From: Nostoc sp. 106C
GTDB lineage: Bacteria; Cyanobacteriota; Cyanobacteriia; Cyanobacteriales; Nostocaceae
Assembly: GCF_002154725.1 (NCBI RefSeq)
Contig: NZ_MTAW01000086.1
Location: forward strand, 1-42,886
Direction: 5' to 3'
Length of the DNA stretch: 42,886 nt
Shown: positions 7,741 to 16,541 of the stretch, piece after piece
Layout of the letters: every line of letters begins with the position of its first letter
Position numbering within the stretch: position 1 is the stretch's first letter
The notes under the pieces: generated by a model
What the model was told of the DNA's origin: nothing
The model's database searches: none
What the model saw: the letters and a program-made list of their open reading frames with translations, nothing else
Translations under genes and position numbers: made by a program

Positions 7741-8199
7741 TTAATTGTTGACGATAATTTCTCCCGTCATCCCTGCTTCCTTGTGACCTGGTACTGAGCA
7801 ACGTAGGGTATATTTTCCTGGCTTCAATGGTACAAATACCCATTCTGCTGTAGCACCTGGCTTTAGTTCTACTTCGTGGATCGCGCCTTTAACTTCTACT
7901 TTGCCTGCTTCAACTTTTTGCGTCCAGATGCTATCGGCAAAGTCCTTGGCGGTAAAATAGTGCTTCAGTTGACTAGGATTAGTGAGTCGCAGATTGTAGC
8001 GTTTACCAGTTACAAATTCCAAGTTATTCGGCTCAAATTTGAGTTCGTTAGCTGCATTTCCTAAGCTAACTGGAATTTCGATAGCGGCTTGCTTGAGTAA
8101 ATCGCCAGATACATTCGCTGCTAATGCTGGTTTAATATTGCTGGCACCAAAGCACAACATTAATAACAGGATAATGTAAATCCGCTTGATTGCTTGCAT
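7741..8199 (-). CDS. Secreted/lumenal cupredoxin-domain (blue copper-like) protein
   Basis: A 152-residue small copper-binding electron-transfer-type protein. The chosen ATG at 8199 gives a clean signal peptide, MQAIKRIYIILLLML followed by CFGASNIKPALA with cleavage after ALA; an upstream in-frame start at 8262 would add 21 residues before it. The cupredoxin core includes a His in LKHYF and the C-terminal ligand set CSVPGHKEAGM, i.e. C-x4-H-x4-M, so a type 1 copper site with His, Cys, His, Met is complete. The spacing differs from classical plastocyanin, and the partner is unknown. It follows the M16 peptidase gene on the same strand with a 163-base gap and is probably separately transcribed. 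Confidence 0.85.
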   Translation of the reverse strand: MQAIKRIYIILLLMLCFGASNIKPALAANVSGDLLKQAAIEIPVSLGNAANELKFEPNNLEFVTGKRYNLRLTNPSQLKHYFTAKDFADSIWTQKVEAGKVEVKGAIHEVELKPGATAEWVFVPLKPGKYTLRCSVPGHKEAGMTGEIIVNN

Positions 8200-8362
8200 C
8201 TTAGGAAAACAAGTATGTAAATTCAGGATTTTAATAATAATTTTTGTAACTAACCAAATCATTTCTCTGGGTAGTCCTAAAAAACTAATGGTAGCAATTG
8301 AAAACTAATGAAATTAGAAAACTACTCAATCTATCTTATTATTATCTATTCCCAAACTATTT

Positions 8363-11191
8363 TTACTTAATATTTTGGTCTGCCAATACAGCAGGACCAG
8401 CAGTCACTACCACAATTTTATCTGGGTGGAGTAACTCACGCGCAGCTTGATTGACTTGAGCCAAGGTAACTTGCTGAATTTTTTTTGTAAAAGAGCGCAA
8501 TTCGACTTCATCCAATCCATATACCTGATTCATCAAAATACTTTTTGTTAATTCCTCTGGGTTTGCCAAAGAAACATTGTAATTGCTGATGAGAGTTTGT
8601 TTAGCTGCTTCAACTTCTGATGCAATTACGCCTTGCTGATGGATTTGTTTTAATAGCTTGTGAGTGCTGGCGATCGCTCTACTCGTATCTTCTGGGCTAG
8701 TTTGCATTTCAATCCAAAAAGTCCCAGCATTTTTTCCGACTTGAAAATAGCTATAAATTCCATACGTCAAACCTTGGCGATCGCGGACTTCTGCGCCAAG
8801 TCTACTAGATAGGGTATCGCCTCCCAAAATCTGATTTAATACTGAGGCTGCATAAAATCGAGGATCTTGACGGTTTATGCTTGTATAACCCATATAAGTA
8901 CTAGCTTGGGCTTTACCTGGAAGGATGGAGTTAACACGTACTACTCCTTCTGGCATTGACACTTGAGGATATTTTAACTTCGGCGGTTGACCGCTAACTT
9001 CCCAATTACCAAACTCATTTTGAATTAGCGATCGCACTTTTGCTGGATCAAAATCTCCTACCAGAGCTAACACTGTAGTGTCTGGACGATAATGTTTTGT
9101 CTTGAAAGCAATCACATCCTTACGCTTAATCTGTTTTATACTCTTCTCGGTAGGAAATGTATGCAATGGATGCTCTTTGGGATAAATCGACTGAATAAAT
9201 GTTCTGATTGCTACTTCATCTGGATCGTCCAATTCTATTTTTAGAGCAGTCACAGCTTGTTTGCGATCCAGTTCCAACTCTTTTGCTGGAAATGTACTAT
9301 TTTTAACTACGTCTGCTAAAGTTTCTAAGAGTACAGGCAAGTCCCCAGCTAAACTATCACCTTCAATCCGCACGCCTTCGCGGTATGCTCTAAACTCTAG
9401 ACTGGCCCCGCGATCTTCCAATGTTTTGGCAATTGCTAAAAAATCTTTGGTTTTAGTACCATTCATTAAGTTATCTGCTACCAAAGATGCTAATCCAGCT
9501 TTATTCTCTGGGTCAAATTCCATACCTGCGTTGATATGACCGCTGAGTGTAACTGTGGGAGTACTGCGATCGGGAAGTAGTAATAACTCTAAACCATTAG
9601 CAAACTTAAATTGTTGTGGTAATTCTCGCTTCGCTAGATCTATTACCTCATCCACAGGAGGCAGGTACTTTAACAGCTCAGTTGAGGCTACAGTTGCCCC
9701 TGAAGAGAAATTTTCTGTAGTTTGTGTGGAGTGTGATTTACCTGTACCTGCTTTTGACTTTTTTTGTATTGGTTCAAACAAGCCGACTACACATGTTTCT
9801 GGTTTGAGGTATTTGTTTACTACCGCCACAACATCCGATGGATTCACCTTGCGGACATTTGCTAAGAAGCGTTCTGTATAGCGATAATCACCAGTAGTTA
9901 TCTCATCATTGCCCAATTGCATTGCTTGGTCAGTGATATCACGGTTACCTAAAATTACCACTGCTTCTAATTGAGCCTTAGCTCGATTTACTTCTTCTGG
10001 TGTCACTCCGGTTTTGACCACATCAGCGATCGCTTTCTTCAGCACGGAGTCAATTTTTGTCAAATTTTTATTAGGAGCACCTGTCACTAACAGCTCGTAC
10101 CAACCAAATTCCTGTAAGCTAGCCACAGAAGCTGTAATTTCACTAGCTAAACCTGATTCTACTAATGCCTGATAAAGCCGAGAACTTCGTCCTTCTGTCA
10201 AAATGTAATCCATCACATTCAAGGCTGGCACATCTGGGTGATTCACATCAGGTAGGGGATACACTGCTTGCAACATTTCCCCTGCTCCTGCTTCTCGCAG
10301 CACAATAGGAGTGTTGAGTGTTGAGTGTTGAGTGCTGAGTGGTTTTGACTCGCCACTCGTAACTCGTTTCTCAGTACTGTTTTTTGGTAATTTTCCAAAT
10401 ATTTCTTTCACTGCTTCTAATGTTGGGGCAGTTTGAAAATCTCCCACAATCACTAAAATGGCATTATCGGGACTGTAAAATTTGCGGTAGTAATGCCGCA
10501 CTTGCTCAACTGTAAAGTTTTCCACATCAGCTTTTGTGCCACCCACAGGCAATCCGTAAGCATGATTAGGAAAAGCTGCACGCATCACAGCGCGGTTAAG
10601 ACGATATTCCGGGCTATTTTCGTAACCTTGTAACTCAGAAATTACTACTCGCTTCTCACTTGCTAGTTGCTCGGTATCAATTAGCGAATTTTGCATTCGA
10701 TCTGCTTCCAAGATGAGGAGCGCTTTGAGCTTATTCCGTTCCGCAGTGACATAATATGCCGTTTGATCGTAGCTAGTAAAAGCGTTTGAGTCGCTGCCTA
10801 AAGCACTAAACAATCGTCCAAATTGAACTGGACGATTTTGCGTGCCTTTAAACATCATGTGTTCCAACTGGTGAGCAATACCATTGACTCCAGGTTCTTC
10901 ATTGCGCGAACCTACCTTGTACCAAACCTGTACAGTTACCACTGGCGCAGTATGCACTTCTTTTGTCAGTACCGTGAGACCATTCTCTAGCAATGTCTTG
11001 CGGACGTTTTCTGTCACTGTTTGGGCTATGATTTTTTGTGCATGTACTGTTGATTGAGCATGTATCTGCTGGGACACGACCATGTGTTGGCTATCAGCAG
11101 GTTTACCACCAAATAAAAACACTGCAATCATCCATAGACTTAGCAGCAATAACGGAAAACGATATCTATACAAGGTGGAAAACAGAGACAT
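8363..11191 (-). CDS. M16-family zinc peptidase, two-domain fused form
   Basis: A 942-residue pitrilysin/processing-peptidase-like protein. An N-terminal hydrophobic segment (about 13-28) suggests export or membrane anchoring. The first M16 unit has the inverted zinc motif HQLEH (His107, Glu110, His111) with a downstream Glu in VVISELQGYE (about 186). The second unit, starting near residue 525 (FKFANGLELLLLPD), has AGLASLVADN where the zinc motif should be, so it is an inactive partner half, as is usual in fused M16B proteins. Around residue 285-298 a Ser/Thr/Asn-rich linker is encoded by five tandem GAGTGTT heptamers (10309-10343 on the top strand), a repeat captured in frame. Confidence 0.93.
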   Translation of the reverse strand: MSLFSTLYRYRFPLLLLSLWMIAVFLFGGKPADSQHMVVSQQIHAQSTVHAQKIIAQTVTENVRKTLLENGLTVLTKEVHTAPVVTVQVWYKVGSRNEEPGVNGIAHQLEHMMFKGTQNRPVQFGRLFSALGSDSNAFTSYDQTAYYVTAERNKLKALLILEADRMQNSLIDTEQLASEKRVVISELQGYENSPEYRLNRAVMRAAFPNHAYGLPVGGTKADVENFTVEQVRHYYRKFYSPDNAILVIVGDFQTAPTLEAVKEIFGKLPKNSTEKRVTSGESKPLSTQHSTLNTPIVLREAGAGEMLQAVYPLPDVNHPDVPALNVMDYILTEGRSSRLYQALVESGLASEITASVASLQEFGWYELLVTGAPNKNLTKIDSVLKKAIADVVKTGVTPEEVNRAKAQLEAVVILGNRDITDQAMQLGNDEITTGDYRYTERFLANVRKVNPSDVVAVVNKYLKPETCVVGLFEPIQKKSKAGTGKSHSTQTTENFSSGATVASTELLKYLPPVDEVIDLAKRELPQQFKFANGLELLLLPDRSTPTVTLSGHINAGMEFDPENKAGLASLVADNLMNGTKTKDFLAIAKTLEDRGASLEFRAYREGVRIEGDSLAGDLPVLLETLADVVKNSTFPAKELELDRKQAVTALKIELDDPDEVAIRTFIQSIYPKEHPLHTFPTEKSIKQIKRKDVIAFKTKHYRPDTTVLALVGDFDPAKVRSLIQNEFGNWEVSGQPPKLKYPQVSMPEGVVRVNSILPGKAQASTYMGYTSINRQDPRFYAASVLNQILGGDTLSSRLGAEVRDRQGLTYGIYSYFQVGKNAGTFWIEMQTSPEDTSRAIASTHKLLKQIHQQGVIASEVEAAKQTLISNYNVSLANPEELTKSILMNQVYGLDEVELRSFTKKIQQVTLAQVNQAARELLHPDKIVVVTAGPAVLADQNIK
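10309..10343. repeat. Heptamer tandem repeat inside a coding gene
   Basis: Five 7-base units: GAGTGTT three times, then GAGTGCT and GAGTGGT. They lie inside the M16 peptidase gene and encode part of a Ser/Thr/Asn-rich linker between subdomains of the first M16 unit. Related GAGT/TGAGT sequence also occurs in the spacers around 11761-11800 and 11895-11930. Confidence 0.75.
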
Positions 11192-11334
11192 GGATTTTGC
11201 AGATACTCTGTAAACTAAGTTACATTTATTTGTCTTGATGACTATAGTCTAATCCTTGCGATCCCTTTGTCACCTAAGCAAAACTACCGAGATAAGCTAT
11301 TCTACCAGCAGAAATAATCAATAGAAAAGCGAAA

Positions 11335-11760
11335 TTAGTTGAGTTTTGCTAAAATACGAATGAATTCCAGGGGTAAGCCATCAGTATCTGCGATAAAAGC
11401 GACCTCAAAGATGCGATCGCCTATTTGCTGCTGTGTCGGTTCCAAAAGCACTTTCAGCGGTTGCAGGTCTGCTTTTACCAACCTTTGTTGTAAATTATTT
11501 AACCAACTTGGTAAATCTGGTGTTACTTCAGATAAATCAAATGAGAGATGATAGTAGCCCACATAGTGTTCGTCTGCAAAGGCATCTGAGGCTGGTTTCG
11601 GTTCAGGAATTTCGATTAGTTCAATTCTGCCACTCAATCCTTCCATCCAACAAGCTAGGGTGTAGCCTGTAGTGAAGCGTTCACAAACTGTAAACCCCAA
11701 TTGTTCATAGAAGGCGATCGCGCGATGAATATTCGCAGTCCGAATAGAAGCGTGGTGCAT
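11335..11760 (-). CDS. VOC (glyoxalase/bleomycin-resistance fold) protein
   Basis: A 141-residue single-domain VOC-superfamily protein. It starts with HHASIRTANIHRAIAFYEQLGF, the classic first beta-alpha-beta unit with a metal-ligand His, and repeats the fold with YYHLSFDL and ends with DTDGLPLEFIRIL, where the Glu is a likely second-half ligand. Metal-dependent lyase or dioxygenase activity is possible, but the substrate cannot be assigned from sequence; lactoylglutathione lyase is one option. The ATG at 11760 is the only sensible start. It is monocistronic in appearance, with repeat-rich spacer upstream. Confidence 0.82.
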   Translation of the reverse strand: MHHASIRTANIHRAIAFYEQLGFTVCERFTTGYTLACWMEGLSGRIELIEIPEPKPASDAFADEHYVGYYHLSFDLSEVTPDLPSWLNNLQQRLVKADLQPLKVLLEPTQQQIGDRIFEVAFIADTDGLPLEFIRILAKLN

Positions 11761-11926
11761 AAGTAGTGCTGAGTAACGAGTTTTGAGTTCTGAGTTGTCA
11801 GTGAAAAATTGTGTTTCACTATCTCAGGAATACTCTTTGTTTACAGGGTTCTGGAAAATTTTTAACTAAGAGCAACCACTAAGTATTATCAACCAAGACT
11901 CAGCACTCATTACCCAACACTGATAA

Positions 11927-12451
11927 CTACTCAAATAATCGGAAATAAGGATAGCGCACAGGGACACCAGGCTCTTTTTCCAAATCAAAATTAATCACTT
12001 CCCAGCAGGGTTCATCTGTAGGATCGGGGCTAAATTCTACCGGCAAACCGTACAGTCGCGCTGATGAATTTTCTGGCTGTTGTCCAGAACGCCAAGGAGT
12101 GCTGCGTTCTAAATAGCCACTCATCAATTCTTGATAACGACGAGCAATAATTACCCGCGTTGCTCGGTAACCTTGGGTATATAGCTTATCTAGTGCTTCG
12201 TGAATTTCAAACCGAATACCATCGGGATGGGTATGTTGTCTGTACCATTCACTATTCCACTTTCGCCAATGACGCCCCGACTGTAAATGGATTAATTCAC
12301 CAGTTTTGGGATTAGCCTCAAAAGCCCCGTGACGCGGACACAAGTAGGTATCTGTTAGTGTCAACGCCGGAATTGTTTGACGACAGTGGGGACACTGAAT
12401 TTCGGGACCAAATATTGGGTACTGCAAGCCTGGATTCATCATGAAGTGCAT
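11927..12451 (-). CDS. Conserved cyanobacterial zinc-ribbon protein (TIGR02652-like)
   Basis: A 174-residue protein of unknown function. The N-terminus has GPEIQCPHCRQTIPALTLTD and then LCPRHGAFEA, so CPHC plus a second CPRH pair forms a likely zinc ribbon at about residues 20-45. A conserved Trp/His-rich segment follows (RHWRKWNSEWYRQHTHPDG). It matches my recollection of a family restricted to cyanobacteria (TIGR02652), but that has not been verified here. Start alternatives are the ATGs at 12442 and 12439. No membrane segment or signal peptide is seen. It is divergent from the gamma-carbonic-anhydrase-like gene across a 180-230 base spacer. Confidence 0.75.
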   Translation of the reverse strand: MHFMMNPGLQYPIFGPEIQCPHCRQTIPALTLTDTYLCPRHGAFEANPKTGELIHLQSGRHWRKWNSEWYRQHTHPDGIRFEIHEALDKLYTQGYRATRVIIARRYQELMSGYLERSTPWRSGQQPENSSARLYGLPVEFSPDPTDEPCWEVINFDLEKEPGVPVRYPYFRLFE

Positions 12452-12682
12452 AGAAACATAGTTTTGTCTTCACCAGCACCAGTGGTTTGGATTTTCCACT
12501 TCGGCTCCACCACTTGGGGTTACCTGCTCACTGCTACACGGTCACTGAACTTGTTGCAGGAACAGTATTCACTAGTGTCTTCCTCAGGATAGAAGCTTGA
12601 CCCTGTGATATTCTGGTTTTGCAACCAGCCTTAAATGTTGGAGTTTCTCCAGTGTTCCTGGGTACCATATTCATATTCTATC

Positions 12683-13213
12683 GTGTCTACAGCTTCTTAC
12701 TGGCCATCTCCTGATTTTTCTCAAGCTGCCTTTGTTGCAGCTAATGCGATTGTTATCGGTTCGGTAAACATAAGGGCAGGGGTAAGCATTTGGTATGGAG
12801 CAGTCGTAAGGGCAGATGTAGAACGCATTGATATCGGCGAATGCACGAATATACAAGATGGCGCTATTCTACACGGCGACCCTGGTTTTCCTACCATCTT
12901 AGAAGATCATGTCACCGTAGGACATCGCGCTGTGATACATTCTGCCTATATTGAACGTGGCAGTTTAATTGGTATTGGAGCAATAATTTTAGACGGTGTA
13001 CGAGTAGGAGCTAGTAGCATTATTGGTGCTGGTGCAGTAGTAACTAAGGATATACCACCATTTTCTCTAGTGGTGGGCATTCCTGGCAAAGTACTACGCC
13101 AAATCACAGACACCGAAGCCGCAGAACTTATCGAACACGCTGAACGTTACCAAAAGCTAGCTTTGGTTCATGCTGGTAAGGGAACTGATATTGGATTTAC
13201 CAGGACGCAGTAA
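12683..13213 (+). CDS. Gamma-carbonic-anhydrase family (left-handed beta-helix) protein
   Basis: A 176-residue hexapeptide-repeat protein of the YrdA/PaaY/CcmM-N type. Imperfect hexapeptide repeats (for example VIGSVNIRAGVSIWYGAVVRAD) form the beta-helix, and the three zinc histidines are seen as DHVTVGHRAVIH. RxDxxxIxIGxxTNIQDG matches the family active site. The GTG at 12683 is preferred because the product then begins STASYWPSPDF, as expected for the family; an ATG at 12635 would add 16 residues (MLEFLQCSWVPYSYSI) unlike the fold. Neither start has a clear ribosome site. Carbonic anhydrase activity is unproven; many homologues are inactive or have other roles. Confidence 0.88.
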   Translation: MSTASYWPSPDFSQAAFVAANAIVIGSVNIRAGVSIWYGAVVRADVERIDIGECTNIQDGAILHGDPGFPTILEDHVTVGHRAVIHSAYIERGSLIGIGAIILDGVRVGASSIIGAGAVVTKDIPPFSLVVGIPGKVLRQITDTEAAELIEHAERYQKLALVHAGKGTDIGFTRTQ

Positions 13214-13419
13214 GGAAGCAGGGGAGCAGGGAGCAAGAGGGACAAAGAAGAAAGTACTATAGCCTTTTGACTCTGGACTATTGACCAATGACAAATGACC
13301 TATTACAAAATTGTAAACATTCTTTACACATGGGGCTGGAAAAATTGCCCACTTCAGCTAACAATAAAAATGAGAGCAGTTGACAAAACTTTAATTTATT
13401 TAACAGAGGAGTTCTAAAT

Positions 13420-13545
13420 ATGGACATTGATTTTCGCGTAGCACTCGTTTTAGCACCCATTGCTATTGCTGCTGGTTGGGCTGTATTTAACATTGGTGCG
13501 GCTGCGATACAACAAGTTCAAAACTTTTTAAACAGAGAAGCCTAA
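13420..13545 (+). CDS. psbY: Photosystem II protein Y
   Basis: A 41-residue single-span thylakoid membrane protein peripheral to photosystem II near cytochrome b559. The sequence [20 protein letters not shown] continues with [21 protein letters not shown], giving one transmembrane helix (about residues 6-25) and an amphipathic tail. The ATG has an AGAGGAG ribosome site at 13405-13411 with 8-base spacing. A strong hairpin terminator follows 25 bases after the stop. It is monocistronic, between the gamma-carbonic-anhydrase-like gene and folC. In the family PsbY is dispensable for water oxidation but conserved in oxygenic phototrophs, so it marks this DNA as cyanobacterial. Confidence 0.93.
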   Translation: MDIDFRVALVLAPIAIAAGWAVFNIGAAAIQQVQNFLNREA

Positions 13546-13570
13546 ACTCGAATAAAAATTAACATACTTT

Positions 13571-13604
13571 AACCGACTGTTTCTGTAAAAAGAAACAGTC
13601 GGTT
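13571..13604 (+). terminator. psbY terminator hairpin
   Basis: AACCGACTGTTTC (13571-13583) pairs perfectly with GAAACAGTCGGTT (13592-13604), a 13-bp stem with an 8-base loop. The T-run is short, so it probably acts as a terminator and 3'-end stabiliser of the short psbY transcript. Confidence 0.8.
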
Positions 13605-13709
13605 CATTGGTATTAGGGCATTTGTCAAGGGTCAATAGTCAATAGTTATTTGTCCTCCTTGTCCTCTAGATCTCTTCCATTTCCCCTCTACTCATCCCCG
13701 TCTCCAATT

Positions 13710-14990
13710 GTGGATATTGACTCTCTACTAAAATCCTTTCAACCTTTTGGCATCAATCTGGGACTCTCACGCATTGTCAAACTATTGGCAAATCTTGGGA
13801 ATCCTCATCATCAAGTTCCAGTAGTTCATGTTGCTGGCACTAATGGCAAAGGTTCTGTATGCGCCTATCTTTCATCGATTTTGACTGAAGCTGGTTATCG
13901 TACAGGACGTTATATTTCTCCTCATTTAGTTGATTGGACAGAACGGATTTGTCTCAATGAACAGCCAATTTCCTCAGAGGAATTGTACCAATTATTACAA
14001 AAAGTCCAAGCAGCGATGGCTGTGCCAACGTCTCCGACAAACGCTCCTGATGATGAGTCTCCGACTCAGTTTGAAGTTATTACCGCAGCAGCTTGGTTGT
14101 ATTTTGCCCAGCAGCAAGTCGATGTAGCGGTAGTAGAAGTTGGATTGGGAGGGCGTTTGGATGCTACTAATGTTTGTTCTCAACCTCTAGTGACGGTAAT
14201 TACCTCCATTAGCCGCGAACACTGGCAACAGCTAGGCCCTACTGTTGCCGATATTGCCAAAGAAAAAGCTGGAATTCTCAAAAGTGGATGTCCTGCTGTT
14301 GTAGGACCATTGCCAAAAGATGCCCTAGAAGTTGTGCGATCGCGGATTCAAGAATTACAATGCCCAATATTTACGCCTCAGCCTGCACGTCCAATATCTT
14401 CAGGATGGGCTGAATACCAAACTTTGGAAAATTCCAAATTAATTCAATATCCTTTGCCTTTACAGGGGCAAATTCAGTTAACCAATTCTGCCTTAGCTTT
14501 AGCTGCTATAGAAATTCTCCAAAAACAGAAATGGCAAATTTCTCAAGCAGCCATAATTAATGGCATGGCAAAAACTAAATGGCCTGGGCGTATCCAATGG
14601 GTTACTTGGAAAAAACATAAATTATTACTGGATGGTGCTCATAATCCTGCGGGCGCTCAAGTATTACGCGATTATGTGGATACATTGAAGAATCCCACCG
14701 TAACTTGGGTGATAGGAATGATGGCAAATAAAGACCATGCTGATATTTTCCAAGCCTTGTTACGCCAGGGAGATAGATTATTTCTGGTACCAATACCAGA
14801 TACTTCTTCAGCCGTCCCTGATGAATTAGCGAAGTTAGCTGTTAATGTTTGCCCAAGCTTAGATTTTTGCCAATCTTATCCAGATTTATCTTCAGCCCTA
14901 GAAGCTGCTTTTACTTATAATGAGAATTTAGTTATTTTGTGCGGTTCTTTATATTTAATAGGGAATTTTTTAGCAAAATATAACTCATGA
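13710..14990 (+). CDS. folC: Bifunctional folylpolyglutamate/dihydrofolate synthase
   Basis: An ATP-dependent ligase of the Mur family that adds glutamate to dihydropteroate and to folates. The P-loop is HVAGTNGKGSVCAYLSS; then SPHLVDWTERI, the Mur-ligase SREH (ITSISREHWQQLGPT), KEKAGILK and LLLDGAHNPAGAQ at the start of the C-terminal domain. The GTG at 13710 (VDIDSLLKSFQPFG) is chosen, giving 426 residues. The open frame continues upstream to a TTG at 13650, but that part (SSLSSRSLPFPLYSSPSP) is translated C-rich low-complexity spacer. No neighbour is obviously linked to folate metabolism. Confidence 0.94.
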   Translation: MDIDSLLKSFQPFGINLGLSRIVKLLANLGNPHHQVPVVHVAGTNGKGSVCAYLSSILTEAGYRTGRYISPHLVDWTERICLNEQPISSEELYQLLQKVQAAMAVPTSPTNAPDDESPTQFEVITAAAWLYFAQQQVDVAVVEVGLGGRLDATNVCSQPLVTVITSISREHWQQLGPTVADIAKEKAGILKSGCPAVVGPLPKDALEVVRSRIQELQCPIFTPQPARPISSGWAEYQTLENSKLIQYPLPLQGQIQLTNSALALAAIEILQKQKWQISQAAIINGMAKTKWPGRIQWVTWKKHKLLLDGAHNPAGAQVLRDYVDTLKNPTVTWVIGMMANKDHADIFQALLRQGDRLFLVPIPDTSSAVPDELAKLAVNVCPSLDFCQSYPDLSSALEAAFTYNENLVILCGSLYLIGNFLAKYNS

Positions 14991-15368
14991 AAAGTTTATT
15001 TTTAGTTCGTGTACTTTTTCTACGTCAGCTAGTGTATTTATACTATAAATTAATATTTTGCGTGCGTAATATATATTAATCAGTTTTAACACACTTACTT
15101 AATTAACACTTTTAATAGAGCGATCGCTCTACAAGTTATTGTAAAAATCAGGACTTTAGCATTGCTGATATCTTTACATATCAGATATCAGAGCTTGAGA
15201 TTGCATTTGCTTTTAAAGCTTATACTAAGCAATTAAATTTATTATGTAAATTCAATTTACATTTGGGATTGGCAAGACTTCAATGGGCAAAATTAACTGA
15301 GAAATTATGTTGCTGACGATCTTTGAAGCGATCGTGCTGTAGCAAGTTCTAGTTAATAGGATAAAAAA
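14991..15368. other. 378-bp gene-free AT-rich spacer with palindromes
   Basis: No gene is supported. The spacer has a perfect 14-bp palindrome AGAGCGATCGCTCT (15117-15130, HIP1 core), a hairpin CTGATATC...GATATCAG (15165-15191) and ACGATC...GATCGT (15316-15335) just before the FIST gene. One of these could control the FIST-kinase pair. A 30-codon frame from the ATG at 14988 is hydrophobic and unlikely to be real. Confidence 0.5.
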
Positions 15369-16535
15369 ATGCTAAAAGTGGTTGTTGGTCACAGCGAAGA
15401 CCCAGATTCTCAAAGTGCAATTGCAGAAATTTTAGAACAGTGTGTTCACGATTTAGCAGAGGTTATACCCCAGGCAGGTATTTTATTTGCTGGAATTGAT
15501 TTTGAGCATCAGTTAATCCTCAAAGAAATTAACCAGGTGTTTCCCGATATTGATTTGATTGGTTGCACCACAGATGGTGAAGTCTCTTCAGTTTTAGGGT
15601 TCCAACAAGATTCTTTGACGCTAATGCTTTTTAGCTCTGATACTGTAGAAATTCATGCTGGTGTCGGCTATGGAGCAAGAGAAAACCCTTTTGCAGCTGC
15701 TCACCAAGCTGTGCAACAAGCGACGGCGAAAAGCCATAGTAGCGCCAAATTATGTATTACTGTTCCAGCCAGCTATACAGAAAATGGTTCAACAACTAAT
15801 GGAGAATTAATTCTTCAAGGACTAAAACTGGCCTTAGATCCTCAGATCCCAATTTTAGGTGGTACAGCGGGAGATCAGTTTAGGTTTCAAAAAACCTACC
15901 AATTTTTCTGCAATGAAGTGCTAACTGATTCTCTACCAGTTCTGATATTTTTTGGAGATATCCAATTTTCCTATGGAATCGCCTGTGGTTGGCAACCCAT
16001 TGGGCGCAAAAACATTGTCACCAAGGCTCAGGGAACCGTCCTCTACGAGATTGATGGCAAATCGGCATTGGAATATTATCAACGGTATTTAGGCGATCGC
16101 CCACCAACGGCGGAACATCCATTAGCTGTATATGAAGGAGATAGCGATCGCTACTATATGCGGGTGCCTAATACTTACGATATTGAAACTGGTACCATCA
16201 ATTTTCTCGGTAATATTCCGGAGCAAGCCATAGTTCAAGTCACAGATATTAGCAGGGATGAAGTGATTGCTGCGGCTAAAACTTCATTACAGACTGCTCT
16301 TGCAAATTATCCAGGAACCGAACCAGAAGCCGTTTTGTTATTTTCTTGTTGCTGTCGCCGTTGGCTTTTAGGCACAAGAGCAAAAGAAGAATATCAACTA
16401 GTTAAAAATGCACTCTCTTATGAAATACCTATTTGTGGATTCTATACATACGGTGAATTTGCACCTTTAGAACCGCAGGGTTCTTCTTACTACCACCAAG
16501 AAACTTTTGTGACTCTACTTTTAGGAACAAAGTAG
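15369..16535 (+). CDS. FIST-domain sensor protein (FIST_N + FIST_C)
   Basis: A 388-residue soluble protein that appears to be a stand-alone FIST sensory module. The N-terminal FIST domain (about 20-215) includes LIGCTTDGEVSS and ILGGTAGDQFRF; the C-terminal FIST_C (about 225-370) includes GKSALEYYQRYLG, VLLFSCCCRRWLLG and PICGFYTYGEFAPL. FIST domains are proposed to bind small ligands such as amino acids and usually sit upstream of signalling outputs. Here the output is the histidine kinase whose gene starts 6 bases after this stop codon. The ATG has an AGGAT-like ribosome site. No membrane segment is seen, so sensing is probably cytoplasmic. Confidence 0.92.
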   Translation: MLKVVVGHSEDPDSQSAIAEILEQCVHDLAEVIPQAGILFAGIDFEHQLILKEINQVFPDIDLIGCTTDGEVSSVLGFQQDSLTLMLFSSDTVEIHAGVGYGARENPFAAAHQAVQQATAKSHSSAKLCITVPASYTENGSTTNGELILQGLKLALDPQIPILGGTAGDQFRFQKTYQFFCNEVLTDSLPVLIFFGDIQFSYGIACGWQPIGRKNIVTKAQGTVLYEIDGKSALEYYQRYLGDRPPTAEHPLAVYEGDSDRYYMRVPNTYDIETGTINFLGNIPEQAIVQVTDISRDEVIAAAKTSLQTALANYPGTEPEAVLLFSCCCRRWLLGTRAKEEYQLVKNALSYEIPICGFYTYGEFAPLEPQGSSYYHQETFVTLLLGTK

Positions 16536-16541
16536 AGGCTT

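Noticed and set aside
13380-13410. TTGACA at 13380 as the -35 box of psbY
   Set aside because: No acceptable -10 box at 16-18 bases, and it would leave almost no leader before the ribosome site.
14988-15080. 30-codon hydrophobic frame after folC
   Set aside because: No ribosome site, no recognisable small photosynthetic protein, AT-rich spacer composition.
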